A DNA stretch of 64,000 nucleotides, from the NCBI GenBank assembly GCA_045541395.1, contig JAZQIZ010000018.1:114364-178363 (forward strand). Reading direction: 5' to 3'. Position 1 is the first letter of the stretch, and each line of letters begins with the position of its first letter. Source of the stretch: JAZRWQ01 sp045541395. Its GTDB lineage: Bacteria > Bacillota > Clostridia > Oscillospirales > UMGS1783. Under the pieces are notes generated by a model. That model was not told the DNA's origin. It did no database searches and saw only the letters and a list, made by a program, of their open reading frames with translations. Positions 42,473 through 51,018 of the stretch are shown piece after piece. The position numbers and the translations under genes are program-made.

Positions 42473-43732
42473 ATGTATACCCCCCTTGCTGACAGAATGA
42501 GACCAAAAACCTTAGAAGAAGTTTGCGGTCAGAAGCATCTTTTATCTAAAGGCAAGCTTCTTTATAATATTGCCCAAAGCGGCAGACTGCCTAACGTAAT
42601 ATTTTACGGCCCTTCAGGTACGGGCAAAACCACTACCGCAAATATTTTAGCCAATGCGGCGGGCAAAAGGCTTCATAAATTAAATGCTACCACCGCCTCC
42701 CTTGCAGATGTTAAGGCTATAATTGATGAAGTAGATACAATGCTTGCGCCAAACGGCATAATATTATATCTTGATGAAATTCAGTATTTTAATAAAAAAC
42801 AGCAGCAATCTCTTCTGGAGTTTGTTGAAACAGGCAAAATAACGCTTATTGCTTCCACCACCGAAAACCCCTATTTTTATATTTACGGGGCGTTACTTTC
42901 CCGTTGTACTGTTTTTGAGTTTAAGTCTGTGGAGCCTGCGGAAATAAAAAAAGCGGCATTACGGGCTATTGGGATCCTTGAAGAGGAGTATAAGGTAAAA
43001 ATAGAGTTTGAAGATGAAGCTTTAAGCTATCTTTGCGCCTCCTGCGGAGGAGACGTAAGAAAATCCTTAAACGCTATAGAGCTTTTATGCCTTCCCAAAG
43101 CGGGCCAACAGGAAATTTTCGTGGATATTGATATGGCTCAGCAGGCCACCCAAATGAGCGCCGTTAAATATGATAGGGACGCCGATTATCATTACGACCT
43201 GCTTTCTGCTTTTCAGAAAAGTATTCGGGGCAGTGATGAAAACGCGGCTATCCATTATCTTGCCCGTCTCTTGGCAGGAGGAGACCTGCCTTCGGTTTGC
43301 AGAAGATTGCTCGTAACTGCCGCAGAGGATATAGGCCTTGCTTATCCTCAGGCATTGCAGTTTTGCAAGGCAGCGGTAGACAGCGCCTTGCAGTTAGGCC
43401 TTCCCGAAGCAAGGATACCTTTGGCGGATGCGGTTATAATGCTTGCAACCGCGCCTAAATCCAATTCCGGCATTTGCGCCATAGATGCCGCTTTAGCCGA
43501 TGTGGAAAGCGGGAACTATTCGGAAGTGCCTTCTAATTTACAGGATGCACATTACGAAGGAGCCAAAAAGTTAGGCCACGGTCAAACTTATATTTACCCT
43601 CACGGACATGAAAATAACTGGGTAAAGCAAAATTATATGCCTAAGAAACTTCAGGGTAAAGTGTACTATAATTATGGCAACAATAAGCTTGAACAGGCAA
43701 CCAAAGCTTATTGGGACAAGATAAAAAAATAA
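42473..43732 (+). CDS. rarA: replication-associated recombination protein A (RarA/MgsA)
   Basis: A 419-residue AAA+ ATPase acting at stalled replication forks. Walker A FYGPSGTGKTTTANI (44-58) and Walker B LYLDEIQYFN near residue 99. Sensor and arginine-finger regions follow (ASTTENPYF, LLSRCTVFEF), with a C-terminal tetramerisation domain (YDLLSAFQKSIRGSDENAAIHYLARLL is the family hallmark region, about 239-266). It begins directly after the endonuclease III stop. Confidence 0.95.
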   Translation: MYTPLADRMRPKTLEEVCGQKHLLSKGKLLYNIAQSGRLPNVIFYGPSGTGKTTTANILANAAGKRLHKLNATTASLADVKAIIDEVDTMLAPNGIILYLDEIQYFNKKQQQSLLEFVETGKITLIASTTENPYFYIYGALLSRCTVFEFKSVEPAEIKKAALRAIGILEEEYKVKIEFEDEALSYLCASCGGDVRKSLNAIELLCLPKAGQQEIFVDIDMAQQATQMSAVKYDRDADYHYDLLSAFQKSIRGSDENAAIHYLARLLAGGDLPSVCRRLLVTAAEDIGLAYPQALQFCKAAVDSALQLGLPEARIPLADAVIMLATAPKSNSGICAIDAALADVESGNYSEVPSNLQDAHYEGAKKLGHGQTYIYPHGHENNWVKQNYMPKKLQGKVYYNYGNNKLEQATKAYWDKIKK

Positions 43733-43762
43733 AAACAGCAAAGTTTACTTTGCTGTTTTTTT
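43731..43762 (+). terminator. terminator of topoisomerase-nth-rarA operon
   Basis: 14-bp stem AAAAACAGCAAAGT / ACTTTGCTGTTTTT followed by T's. Confidence 0.87.
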
Positions 43763-43899
43763 GCAAAAAACACATTTGGTATAGTGAGAAATACAACTAT
43801 AGTTAGGAAAATTGCTAAAACAGTATGGAAAAAGCGTAGTAATCCGCTCTTTTGGGTTGTATACTGTAAGGGAATAGAAATATTAAATAGAGGAGCAAT

Positions 43900-44772
43900 A
43901 TGTTTATACCGGAAAATTGGGGTACCTGCAGAGAAAGCAATACAGGTAATACTCTCAGAATAACCCGTGAAACAGTAACAAATCTTTCTGCGCAAATGTA
44001 TAACGGCACCTTTAAAAACGATAGTTGGTGCCAGGTAATAATCCACATTTCGGGGGACGTGGAGTATTCAACTCCCTTTGAAAAGTACAAGGCAGAGATG
44101 CTGGATATATTCACTACAGGGAACGGAGAAAATTACAGTATTAACTGGAAGAAAACCAAATGCTATGACCGTTACGTTATTTATTTCGTACCAAAGCTTC
44201 TTCACAGTATTTATTCTTATGAATCAGACAGAAAAGCGGTCTTCTCTTTTTTAGACAGAACACAAAATTCAAATCTTATAAAGCTTCCTTCCAACCTTAA
44301 GGAAGAGCTTACCGGTATACTTAATAATATAGACCTGCTCTTAGGCAGCAGGTCATCAGAGGCGGCAATCGGGGTTTTTACCGCTGCCGTAAATATATTC
44401 AGTATTATTTATAAGGCTTTATCGCTTTGCAAAATGCCGGCAAAAGAAATTTGTTCAGGCGGTATAGTATCCAAAGCTTTGCGATATATTGACGATAATT
44501 TTACCGAAATTTCAACTATCACTCAAATTTCCGAAAGTATTCATATTTGTTCCGATTACCTTTCAAGAAAATTCAAGGCCGATGTAGGGGTTGGAATAAA
44601 AGAATATCTTCTGGATAAAAAATTGTATTACGGACACCATCTTCTTCGGCTTGGCCATAACGTTACGGAGGCGTCTCTTGGCGCAGGCTTTCAGAATATA
44701 AGCTATTTTATAAGGCTGTATAAAAAGAAGTTTGGCGTAACGCCGGGCAAGTTTGAAGAAAAATGCCTTTAA
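43900..44772 (+). CDS. AraC-family transcriptional regulator
   Basis: A 290-residue AraC protein: an N-terminal sensor region without clear similarity to a known effector domain, and a C-terminal double helix-turn-helix (ISTITQISESIHICSDYLS, VTEASLGAGFQNISYFIRLYK, FGVTPGKFEE). The ribosome site is AGAGGAG 6 bp before the start. The neighbours (rarA upstream, DUF11 gene convergent downstream) give no hint of the target. Confidence 0.85.
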   Translation: MFIPENWGTCRESNTGNTLRITRETVTNLSAQMYNGTFKNDSWCQVIIHISGDVEYSTPFEKYKAEMLDIFTTGNGENYSINWKKTKCYDRYVIYFVPKLLHSIYSYESDRKAVFSFLDRTQNSNLIKLPSNLKEELTGILNNIDLLLGSRSSEAAIGVFTAAVNIFSIIYKALSLCKMPAKEICSGGIVSKALRYIDDNFTEISTITQISESIHICSDYLSRKFKADVGVGIKEYLLDKKLYYGHHLLRLGHNVTEASLGAGFQNISYFIRLYKKKFGVTPGKFEEKCL

Positions 44773-44787
44773 TTACTGTTAAAATGT

Positions 44788-44820
44788 AAGGGGAAAGCAT
44801 CTGCTTTCCCCTTTGTTTTT
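44788..44820. terminator. terminator between AraC and DUF11 genes
   Basis: Stem AAGGGGAAAGCA / TGCTTTCCCCTT followed by TGTTTTT; it may serve both convergent genes. Confidence 0.82.
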
Positions 44821-44822
44821 AG

Positions 44823-45695
44823 TTAAGCGAAGGTGCCGGAAACCGTAAGGGTGGTTTCGCCGGGAATAAGGGTATATGCGCCGGTTTCGGGGTTTTGAAG
44901 GTAGGTGGCTGCGGGTACGGTAATAACACCGGCCACCGTTGCAAATTGCCCTGTAGCTTCGTCATAGGTGTAACTTTGGGCGGGCAGGATATCGCCGTTT
45001 AATGATACGGTAATGTTGATAAGAGCGGGATCAAAGGTGTCGGTAACCGCAACGTTATCTGAGGCTACAGCTTCGGTGTTACCGCGGTTTAAAATATTGA
45101 AGCTATAAGTTACAGTGCCGTTGCCGGAAACGGTTTCAGGTGAAAGAGATTTAATAATAGAAAGGTCAGGGGCGCTTTCGGCGGTAACGGTTTCGGTGGC
45201 GGTAATGGGGGTTGTAATTCCGTTGCCGATTAGGGTTATTGAGTTTACTATCTGCCCGTTTAGTTCAAGCGGTGCAAAATCGGTTGTTCTTGTTTCGTAA
45301 ACAAAAACTGCATCACTGCCTGCAGGGATATTGATTCCTGTTATAGAAATGCCTGCTTCTAAGGTTACTGCAGGGGTAGGCTGCAAGGCGCCGTCTAAAT
45401 AATAAAGCAGGGAATCTGTAACGTATTCAAGAGGATATACAGTTATAGGCGTAGTTTGATCCTGCGGAGTAAAAGAGTACGCACCAAGGTCATCCGCTAA
45501 AGTAAGAGCGGTGTAAGGGGTGGTACCTGAATTTACAATACTCACAACGTAGGTTATACCGGTAGTTTCGTTATAGCCGTCGCTAACGGCGGTTTTTGTG
45601 GCAGACAGCACGTCTACAATATTGCCTCTTGTAATATTGGAAGAGGTGGTTATTCCGTTGTAGCTCAGCTGTGCCTGGTTTGTAAATGGCTGCAT
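44823..45695 (-). CDS. DUF11-type repeat protein without signal peptide
   Basis: A 290-residue protein (about 30 kDa) made almost wholly of beta-sandwich repeats of the DUF11/conserved-repeat type (ITYVVSIVNSGTTPYTALTLADDLG; VTYSFNILNRGNTEAVASDNVAVTDTF). It starts MQPFTNQAQLSYNG with no signal peptide and no membrane helix, although such domains are usually exported. The composition is Thr/Ala/Ile-rich and nearly free of Cys, Lys and Arg, as in a structural surface protein. A spore-surface or appendage protein is one possibility (inference). Start 45695 is supported by GGAGGT. Confidence 0.72.
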   Translation of the reverse strand: MQPFTNQAQLSYNGITTSSNITRGNIVDVLSATKTAVSDGYNETTGITYVVSIVNSGTTPYTALTLADDLGAYSFTPQDQTTPITVYPLEYVTDSLLYYLDGALQPTPAVTLEAGISITGINIPAGSDAVFVYETRTTDFAPLELNGQIVNSITLIGNGITTPITATETVTAESAPDLSIIKSLSPETVSGNGTVTYSFNILNRGNTEAVASDNVAVTDTFDPALINITVSLNGDILPAQSYTYDEATGQFATVAGVITVPAATYLQNPETGAYTLIPGETTLTVSGTFA

Positions 45696-45788
45696 AAAAA
45701 TACCTCCGTAATTATAATTTGTGCTTATTTCACACATTACATTCTACGGCGTATTTCCCCATATAGTTAATTGCTGTTAAAATGCAAA

Positions 45789-45824
45789 AAAATACTCCGA
45801 AATCCTGTAATTTCGGAGTATTTT
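45789..45824 (-). terminator. terminator of tex-like gene
   Basis: 15-bp perfect stem (45789-45803 with 45810-45824); on the minus strand it is followed by TTTTTTT. Confidence 0.88.
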
Positions 45825-45859
45825 CAAAGTAAAATCAATTTAATCTATAAAATATTGAG

Positions 45860-47998
45860 TTATTTTAACTTCATTGTAAGAGAGATGCGTTTCTTTTTTG
45901 GATCACATTCCAGTACCTTTACCGTAACTATATCCCCGACTTTTAATACTTCGGAAGGATGTTTAATAAACTTATCGCATATCTGAGAAATATGCACAAG
46001 GCCGTCCTGATGAACGCCGATATCCACAAAGGCGCCGAAATCCACACAGTTGCGAACGGTTCCTTTAAGCTCCATACCGGGCTTCAGATCGTTCATATCC
46101 ATAACCCCCGAAACCAGCATAGGCGCGGGAAGGTCATCTCTTAGATCTCTGCCGGGTTTTTGTAATTCGGAAAGCATATCGTTCAGGGTAGGCAGGCCAA
46201 GATTTAAATCATTTGCAAGCTTTTCAAGGCCAATAGCTTTTGCTCTGTTAAGTATTTCGGTAAAGTCTTTATCTTTTTTGCTGTAGCCGCAAAGGGAAAT
46301 CAGCTCCTTAGCCGCAGAGTAGCTTTCGGGGTGAACAAAGGTGTTATCCAAAATATTTTCGCTTTCGGGAATATGTAAAAATCCCGCGCACTGTTCATAT
46401 GCCTTCTTGCCAAGCTTTGAAACCTTTAAAAGCTGGTTACGGGCGGTAAAGGCACCGTTTTCTTCTCTGTAAGCAACAATGTTTTTTGCAATACCGGCAT
46501 TAACGCCCGATACACGTGAAAGCAAAGGAATAGAGGCAGTGTTTAAATCAACACCAACCGAGTTAACGCAGTCTACCACAACGTTGGAAAGGGTTTCGGA
46601 AAGGCGGTTCTGAGGCATATCGTGCTGGTACTGGCCAACGCCAATGGCCTTAGGGTCTATTTTAACCAGCTCCGCCAAAGGATCCTGCAGTCTTCTTGCA
46701 ATAGAAACGGCACTTCTTAAGGAAACGTCATATTCGGGGAATTCCTCTGCTGCAAGCTTTGAAGCGGAATAAACCGAAGCGCCTGCTTCATTTACCACCA
46801 TATATTTTACCTTAAGGGAATATTTTTTGATCATATCCGAAACAAAAATCTCGCTTTCCTTGGAGGCTGTGCCGTTACCCATGGAAATAACCGAAACATT
46901 GTGTTTATTAATAAGCTTTAAAAGAATTTGCTCCGACTGTTCAATTTTACTCTGAGGCGGAGTCGGGTAAATAACCGTTGTGTCAAGTACCTTACCCGTA
47001 GGGTCTACCACCGCAATTTTACAGCCTGTTCTGTAAGCCGGGTCAAGCCCCAAAACAGTACAGCCCTTCAAAGGTGCCTGCATAAGCAAGGAATGAAGGT
47101 TTATACCAAAAACACCTATGGCGCTTTCGCAGGCATTTTCAGTAAGCATATTTCTTATTTCCCTTTCAATGGAGGGGAAAATAAGCCTGTCATATGCGTC
47201 TTGCGCGCTGAGCATTACTGTATTTGTGCAGGGAGAACCGTTTTTAACAAAGGCATTATATAAAACCGTAAGGGCCTTTTCTCTGTCTACCGTAAGAGTA
47301 ACCTTAAGAAAATCTTCCTTCTCGCCTCTGTCAAGTGCTAAAATTCTATGCCCCGCTATTTTTTTTACAGGCTCGCTGTAAGCGTAATAAAGCCTGTAAA
47401 CCGAATCCTCTTCTTTTGTATTTCTGCTTTCAATAAAGCCTTCGCGTATGGAAAGCTCCCTTAAAAGCTTGCGGGTCTGAGGAGTATCGGAAATTGCCTC
47501 GGCTATAATGTCCATAGCCCCCTGCAGAGCTTCCTCAGCGCTGTTTACGCCCTTTTCTTCGTTAATATAAGCGCTTGCCAGCTCTATAGGCAAAGGAGAA
47601 TCCTTTTCCTGTTTTAAGATCTCATCGGCCAAAGGCTGTAAGCCCTTTTCCTTTGCCACAGAAGCCCTTGTTTTTCTCTTGGGCTTAAACGGGCGGTATA
47701 TATCCTCAAGCTCCGAAAGGGTCTTAGCGTTATTGAGCAAAGCTTCAATTTCGTCGGTCATTTTCTCCTGTTCGGTAATTGCGGACCTTATGGCCTCAAG
47801 CCTTTCGCAAAAATTGCGCAGATAGGTAAGCCTGTCGGAAAGCTTTCTTAGTATCTGATCGTCCAAAGAGCCGGTAACCTCTTTTCTGTAACGGGCAATA
47901 AAGGGTACGGTGTTGCCCTCATCAAGAAGCTTAACAGCCGCTTCGGTCTGTTTAGGGGTAATATTAAGTTCGATTGCTATTGTATTAAATATATCCAT
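45860..47998 (-). CDS. tex: Tex-like transcription accessory / RNA-binding protein
   Basis: A 712-residue Tex family protein. An N-terminal helical region (VPFIARYRKEVTGSLDDQ near residue 30) precedes a YqgF-like RNase H domain (VLGLDPAYRTGCKIAVVDPTGK near 320). A helix-hairpin-helix region (NTASIPLLSRVSGVNAGIAKNIVAYR near 490) is followed by a C-terminal S1 domain (VDFGAFVDIGVHQDGLVHISQ near 650). It binds nucleic acid and affects transcription. Of several in-frame ATGs, 47998 is chosen because AGGAG lies 7 bp upstream. Confidence 0.93.
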   Translation of the reverse strand: MDIFNTIAIELNITPKQTEAAVKLLDEGNTVPFIARYRKEVTGSLDDQILRKLSDRLTYLRNFCERLEAIRSAITEQEKMTDEIEALLNNAKTLSELEDIYRPFKPKRKTRASVAKEKGLQPLADEILKQEKDSPLPIELASAYINEEKGVNSAEEALQGAMDIIAEAISDTPQTRKLLRELSIREGFIESRNTKEEDSVYRLYYAYSEPVKKIAGHRILALDRGEKEDFLKVTLTVDREKALTVLYNAFVKNGSPCTNTVMLSAQDAYDRLIFPSIEREIRNMLTENACESAIGVFGINLHSLLMQAPLKGCTVLGLDPAYRTGCKIAVVDPTGKVLDTTVIYPTPPQSKIEQSEQILLKLINKHNVSVISMGNGTASKESEIFVSDMIKKYSLKVKYMVVNEAGASVYSASKLAAEEFPEYDVSLRSAVSIARRLQDPLAELVKIDPKAIGVGQYQHDMPQNRLSETLSNVVVDCVNSVGVDLNTASIPLLSRVSGVNAGIAKNIVAYREENGAFTARNQLLKVSKLGKKAYEQCAGFLHIPESENILDNTFVHPESYSAAKELISLCGYSKKDKDFTEILNRAKAIGLEKLANDLNLGLPTLNDMLSELQKPGRDLRDDLPAPMLVSGVMDMNDLKPGMELKGTVRNCVDFGAFVDIGVHQDGLVHISQICDKFIKHPSEVLKVGDIVTVKVLECDPKKKRISLTMKLK

Positions 47999-48024
47999 TT
48001 GCATACTCCTGATATTTTTCATCA

Positions 48025-48053
48025 ATTATATAATATTTTTAACGATTTTTCAA
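48025..48053 (-). promoter_or_regulatory. promoter of tex-like gene
   Basis: Minus strand TTGAAA (48048-48053), 17-bp spacer, perfect TATAAT (48025-48030). Confidence 0.78.
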
Positions 48054-48060
48054 TAACCGC

Positions 48061-48089
48061 TTTAACTTAGATTTTTTTTGTGTTAAAAT
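48061..48089 (+). promoter_or_regulatory. promoter of YgjP-like gene, predicting a leaderless mRNA
   Basis: TTTAAC (48061-48066), 17-bp spacer, TAAAAT (48084-48089). The ATG at 48097 is 8 bp after the -10 and no Shine-Dalgarno is present. Confidence 0.55.
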
Positions 48090-48096
48090 AACCTTT

Positions 48097-48615
48097 ATGG
48101 ATTATATTTTACAACGGTCAAACCGAAAAACACTCTGCCTTACGGTAAAAAACGGGCAGGTTATAGTTAAGGCTCCTCTTTTTACTTCCAAATGGGAAAT
48201 TGATGCCTTTGTAAACAACCATGTGAGCTGGATAGAAAAGCGCCTTGCGGAAAATAAGCCAACTCCCCTAAGCAGAGAGATTTCTCCGGAGGAAGAAAAA
48301 CAGCTTAAAAAGAAAGCAAGGGGGTATTTAAAAGAAAGGCTGGACCATTTTTCTGTCATAATGGGCCTTGAATACACCGGCTTTAAAATAACCTCTGCCT
48401 GTCACCGCTACGGCTCCTGTAACGGCAAAAACAGTATATGCTTTTCTTACAGGCTTATGCTTTATCCTAAGGAGGCTATAGACTACGTGGTGGTCCATGA
48501 GCTTGCCCATATAAAAATTAAAAATCACAGTAAGGATTTTTACACCCTTGTGGAAAAATACCTGCCTGATTACAAAATAAGAGAAAAAATATTAAAAACA
48601 TATAAGGAGAATTAA
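48097..48615 (+). CDS. YgjP/DUF45-like metallopeptidase
   Basis: A 172-residue zinc-peptidase-like protein of the DUF45/YgjP (SprT/WLM-related) group. Zinc motif HELAH (His134, Glu135, His138) with a third His144 in KNHSKDFY, and the preceding YRLMLYPKEAIDYVVVHE typical of the family. Substrate unknown; no signal peptide, so cytoplasmic. No ribosome site precedes the ATG, which lies at the expected transcription start. It heads a run of four closely spaced genes. Confidence 0.85.
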   Translation: MDYILQRSNRKTLCLTVKNGQVIVKAPLFTSKWEIDAFVNNHVSWIEKRLAENKPTPLSREISPEEEKQLKKKARGYLKERLDHFSVIMGLEYTGFKITSACHRYGSCNGKNSICFSYRLMLYPKEAIDYVVVHELAHIKIKNHSKDFYTLVEKYLPDYKIREKILKTYKEN

Positions 48616-48619
48616 AACT

Positions 48620-49090
48620 ATGGTACAGATCGAAATGGATAATGGCGGAATCATTAAAATTGAGCTTTATGCCGACAAGGCTCCCATTACTGTTGCAAAC
48701 TTTGAAAAGCTTGTAAAGGAAGGCTTTTATAACGGTCTTATCTTCCATCGTGTTATTTCCGGCTTTATGATCCAGGGCGGCGATCCTACCGGTACCGGTA
48801 TGGGCGGCTCCGAAGAAAAAATAAAGGGCGAATTTGCCATCAACGGTGTTAATAATGACCTTTCTCATTTAAGAGGCGTTGTTTCTATGGCAAGAACTCA
48901 GGTGCCTGACAGTGCTTCCTCTCAGTTCTTTATTTGCCATGCAGACGCAACCTTCCTTGACGGTCAGTATGCGGCCTTCGGTAAGGTTATAGAAGGTATG
49001 GAGGTTGTAGATGAAATTGCAGAAACTGCTACCAATTATGCAGACAGACCTTTGGTAGACAGAGTTATGAAAGAGGTAACTTTAATATGA
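48620..49090 (+). CDS. cyclophilin-type peptidyl-prolyl isomerase
   Basis: A 156-residue cyclophilin (PpiB-like) that isomerises Xaa-Pro bonds. It has FHRVISGFMIQGGDPTGTG near residue 47, MARTQVPDSASSQFFICH near 93 and YAAFGKVIEGMEVVD near 120. No signal peptide is present, so it acts in the cytoplasm. It begins 4 bp after the YgjP gene (AAGGAG ribosome site overlapping its end) and overlaps the LUD gene by 4 bp. Confidence 0.95.
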   Translation: MVQIEMDNGGIIKIELYADKAPITVANFEKLVKEGFYNGLIFHRVISGFMIQGGDPTGTGMGGSEEKIKGEFAINGVNNDLSHLRGVVSMARTQVPDSASSQFFICHADATFLDGQYAAFGKVIEGMEVVDEIAETATNYADRPLVDRVMKEVTLI

Positions 49091-49725
49091 CAAGTGCCGA
49101 AAGAATGAGGAATAAAAAATTAGGCCACTTACTTGTTCAGAACCTTCAGAGCCGCAATTTTGAAGCGGTTTACTGTGATAATGCTGCTGTTGCAAAAAAG
49201 AAGGTTTTATCCTTAATAGCCAAAGAAAATACGGTTGGATTCGGCGGCAGTATTACTCTGGAACAGTGCGGGATCATGGATGAGCTGAGAAATGGCTCTT
49301 ACAATATTGTAGACCGTGAAAGCGCCAAAACCCCCGAAGAAAGACAGGAGCTTATGAGAAAATGTCTTACTACCGACGTTTTTCTTATGAGCGCAAATGC
49401 TTTAAGCGAAGATGGGCAGATAGTTAATATTGACGGTGTGGGTAATCGCGTTGCCGCTCTTTGTTACGGACCTAAAACCGTAATTATGGTGGTAGGCATA
49501 AATAAGGTAACAAGAACCCTTGAGGATGCAGTTTCCCGCGCAAGATATATTGCCGCTCCCGTAAATGCTCAACGGTTCCCTATTGCAACACCCTGTATGC
49601 AAACAGGTGTTTGCGGTAACTGTAAGCGTACCGACAGTATTTGTTCTCAAATTGTTATAACCCGCCTTTGCCGCCCCGCAGGCAGAATTAAGGTTGTTAT
49701 TGTAGGGGAAAGCTTAGGTTTATAA
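49087..49725 (+). CDS. LUD-domain protein (LutC/YkgG-like)
   Basis: A 212-residue stand-alone LUD domain (NTVGFGGSITLEQCGIMDEL near residue 38, SANALSEDGQIVNIDGVGNRVAAL near 98, GPKTVIMVVGINKV near 128). It has a C-terminal cysteine cluster (CMQTGVCGNCKRTDSIC) that may bind a metal or an iron-sulfur cluster. LutC-type proteins take part in lactate oxidation with LutA/LutB, but neither is present here, so the exact role is open. Start overlaps the cyclophilin stop (ATGA). Confidence 0.87.
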   Translation: MTSAERMRNKKLGHLLVQNLQSRNFEAVYCDNAAVAKKKVLSLIAKENTVGFGGSITLEQCGIMDELRNGSYNIVDRESAKTPEERQELMRKCLTTDVFLMSANALSEDGQIVNIDGVGNRVAALCYGPKTVIMVVGINKVTRTLEDAVSRARYIAAPVNAQRFPIATPCMQTGVCGNCKRTDSICSQIVITRLCRPAGRIKVVIVGESLGL

Positions 49726-49726
49726 T

Positions 49727-50617
49727 ATGAACGAGAAAAAAGGCTTACTGTTTGTTGTTTTAGGCGGTATTCTTTGGGGTACGGCAGGGGCATTCGTTCG
49801 CTTTTTTGAAGCTAAAGGGTTTGCTTCCGTTCAAATGGCCTTTTGCCGTCTTACCATTACTGCAATTTTATTTATGGTCTCGGTGTTCTTTTATAAAAAA
49901 GAGCTGTTTAAAATAAAGCTTAAGGATCTTTGGATTTTCTTAGGCTCCGGCATTTTCAGCGTTTTGTTTTTTAGCCTTTGCTATTACGAAACTATGGAGC
50001 TTGCGCCTGTTTCGGTTGCGGTGATCCTTTTGTATACCGCCCCTGTTTTCGTAATGCTTATGTCCTGCCTGTTTTTTAAGGAAAAGCTTACTTTGAAAAA
50101 GGTAATTGCCTGTGCAGTTGCATTTTTAGGCTGTCTTCTGATCTCCGGCGTAATAGGAGTAAATTCGGTTGCCCCCAAAGCAATAGTTACCGGCCTGCTT
50201 TCAGGCTTAGGTTATGCTCTTTACAGCATTTTCGGCAGACTGGCCATCAACAGAGGCTATAACTCCATAACCATATCAATGTATACCTTTATAATAGCGG
50301 CTATAGGCTCTATCCCCTTTGCGGGGGTTGAAAAGCTTCCTGCATTAATAAACGGAGATATTGAAATTATTGTTATGGCGGTTTTGTTTGCCGTTATAAA
50401 TGCTTTGCTGCCTTACCTTTTCTATACTATCGGCCTTACGTACATAGAATCCGGCAAGGCAAGCATATTCGCTTCGGTAGAGCCGGTAGTTGCAACTCTT
50501 ATTGGCACCCTGTTTATGCACGAGCATCTTGATGCTTACGGTATTGCCGGTATTGCCCTTGTAATATTTGCGGTGGTGCTGCTGAATTTAAAAAACAAAA
50601 AAAAGAGCTCTGAATGA
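49727..50617 (+). CDS. EamA/DMT-family transporter
   Basis: A 296-residue membrane protein with ten predicted helices in two EamA halves (FVVLGGILWGTAGAFVRFFEA at the start; second half from about residue 150, TGLLSGLGYALYSIFGRLAI, and EPVVATLIGTLFMHEHL near 262). It is a drug/metabolite or amino-acid exporter type with unknown substrate. It starts 1 bp after the LUD gene stop and ends inside a terminator, closing the four-gene unit. Confidence 0.9.
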   Translation: MNEKKGLLFVVLGGILWGTAGAFVRFFEAKGFASVQMAFCRLTITAILFMVSVFFYKKELFKIKLKDLWIFLGSGIFSVLFFSLCYYETMELAPVSVAVILLYTAPVFVMLMSCLFFKEKLTLKKVIACAVAFLGCLLISGVIGVNSVAPKAIVTGLLSGLGYALYSIFGRLAINRGYNSITISMYTFIIAAIGSIPFAGVEKLPALINGDIEIIVMAVLFAVINALLPYLFYTIGLTYIESGKASIFASVEPVVATLIGTLFMHEHLDAYGIAGIALVIFAVVLLNLKNKKKSSE

Positions 50618-50628
50618 GCTCTTTTTTT
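50601..50628. terminator. bidirectional terminator
   Basis: Stem AAAAGAGCTC / GAGCTCTTTT with the EamA stop codon in the loop region; also serves the convergent TSCPD gene. Confidence 0.86.
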
Positions 50629-50869
50629 ATTCTTTTGCAAGGGCTTTGGATATCTGGTCGGGGCAGGAGGTGTCCTTAAAACCGCATTTTATTCCGGAAA
50701 GTCTTTTTATAGCCTCGTTTTTATCCATACCCTTTATAAGAGAAGCAATGCCCTGCAGGTTCCCGTTGCAACCGCCGGTAATTTTAATATCTTTAATAAT
50801 GTCTCCCTCGAGGGTTATTTCATAAAACCTTGAACAAACGCCTTTAGGGGTGAAGGTTATAGTTTTCAT
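50627..50869 (-). CDS. TSCPD-domain protein
   Basis: An 80-residue protein matching the stand-alone TSCPD (TIGR03905-like) family: KGVCSRFYEITLEGD, ITGGCNGNLQGIASLIKGM, LSGIKCGFKDTSCPDQISKALAK. The TSCPD module is also the C-terminal zinc-binding piece of some ribonucleotide reductases. The free-standing form is of unknown function, perhaps regulatory. AGGAGTGG lies before the start. Confidence 0.9.
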   Translation of the reverse strand: MKTITFTPKGVCSRFYEITLEGDIIKDIKITGGCNGNLQGIASLIKGMDKNEAIKRLSGIKCGFKDTSCPDQISKALAKE

Positions 50870-50895
50870 TAAAATCCACTCCTTTTTTTTCTTAT

Positions 50896-50924
50896 ACTAT
50901 ATACTAATTTGAATGAATTTTCAA
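50896..50924 (-). promoter_or_regulatory. promoter of TSCPD gene
   Basis: Minus strand TTGAAA (50919-50924), 17-bp spacer, TATAGT (50896-50901). Confidence 0.7.
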
Positions 50925-50961
50925 CAATTTGTAAATTATTTTTTTCTAAATCAATTTTTGT

Positions 50962-50990
50962 TTTACAAACAGCAAATGTAATGATATAAT
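50962..50990 (+). promoter_or_regulatory. promoter of sortase gene
   Basis: TTTACA (50962-50967), 17-bp spacer, perfect TATAAT (50985-50990). Confidence 0.75.
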
Positions 50991-51018
50991 GTTACTATGC
51001 TATATTAGGAGGATTCAA

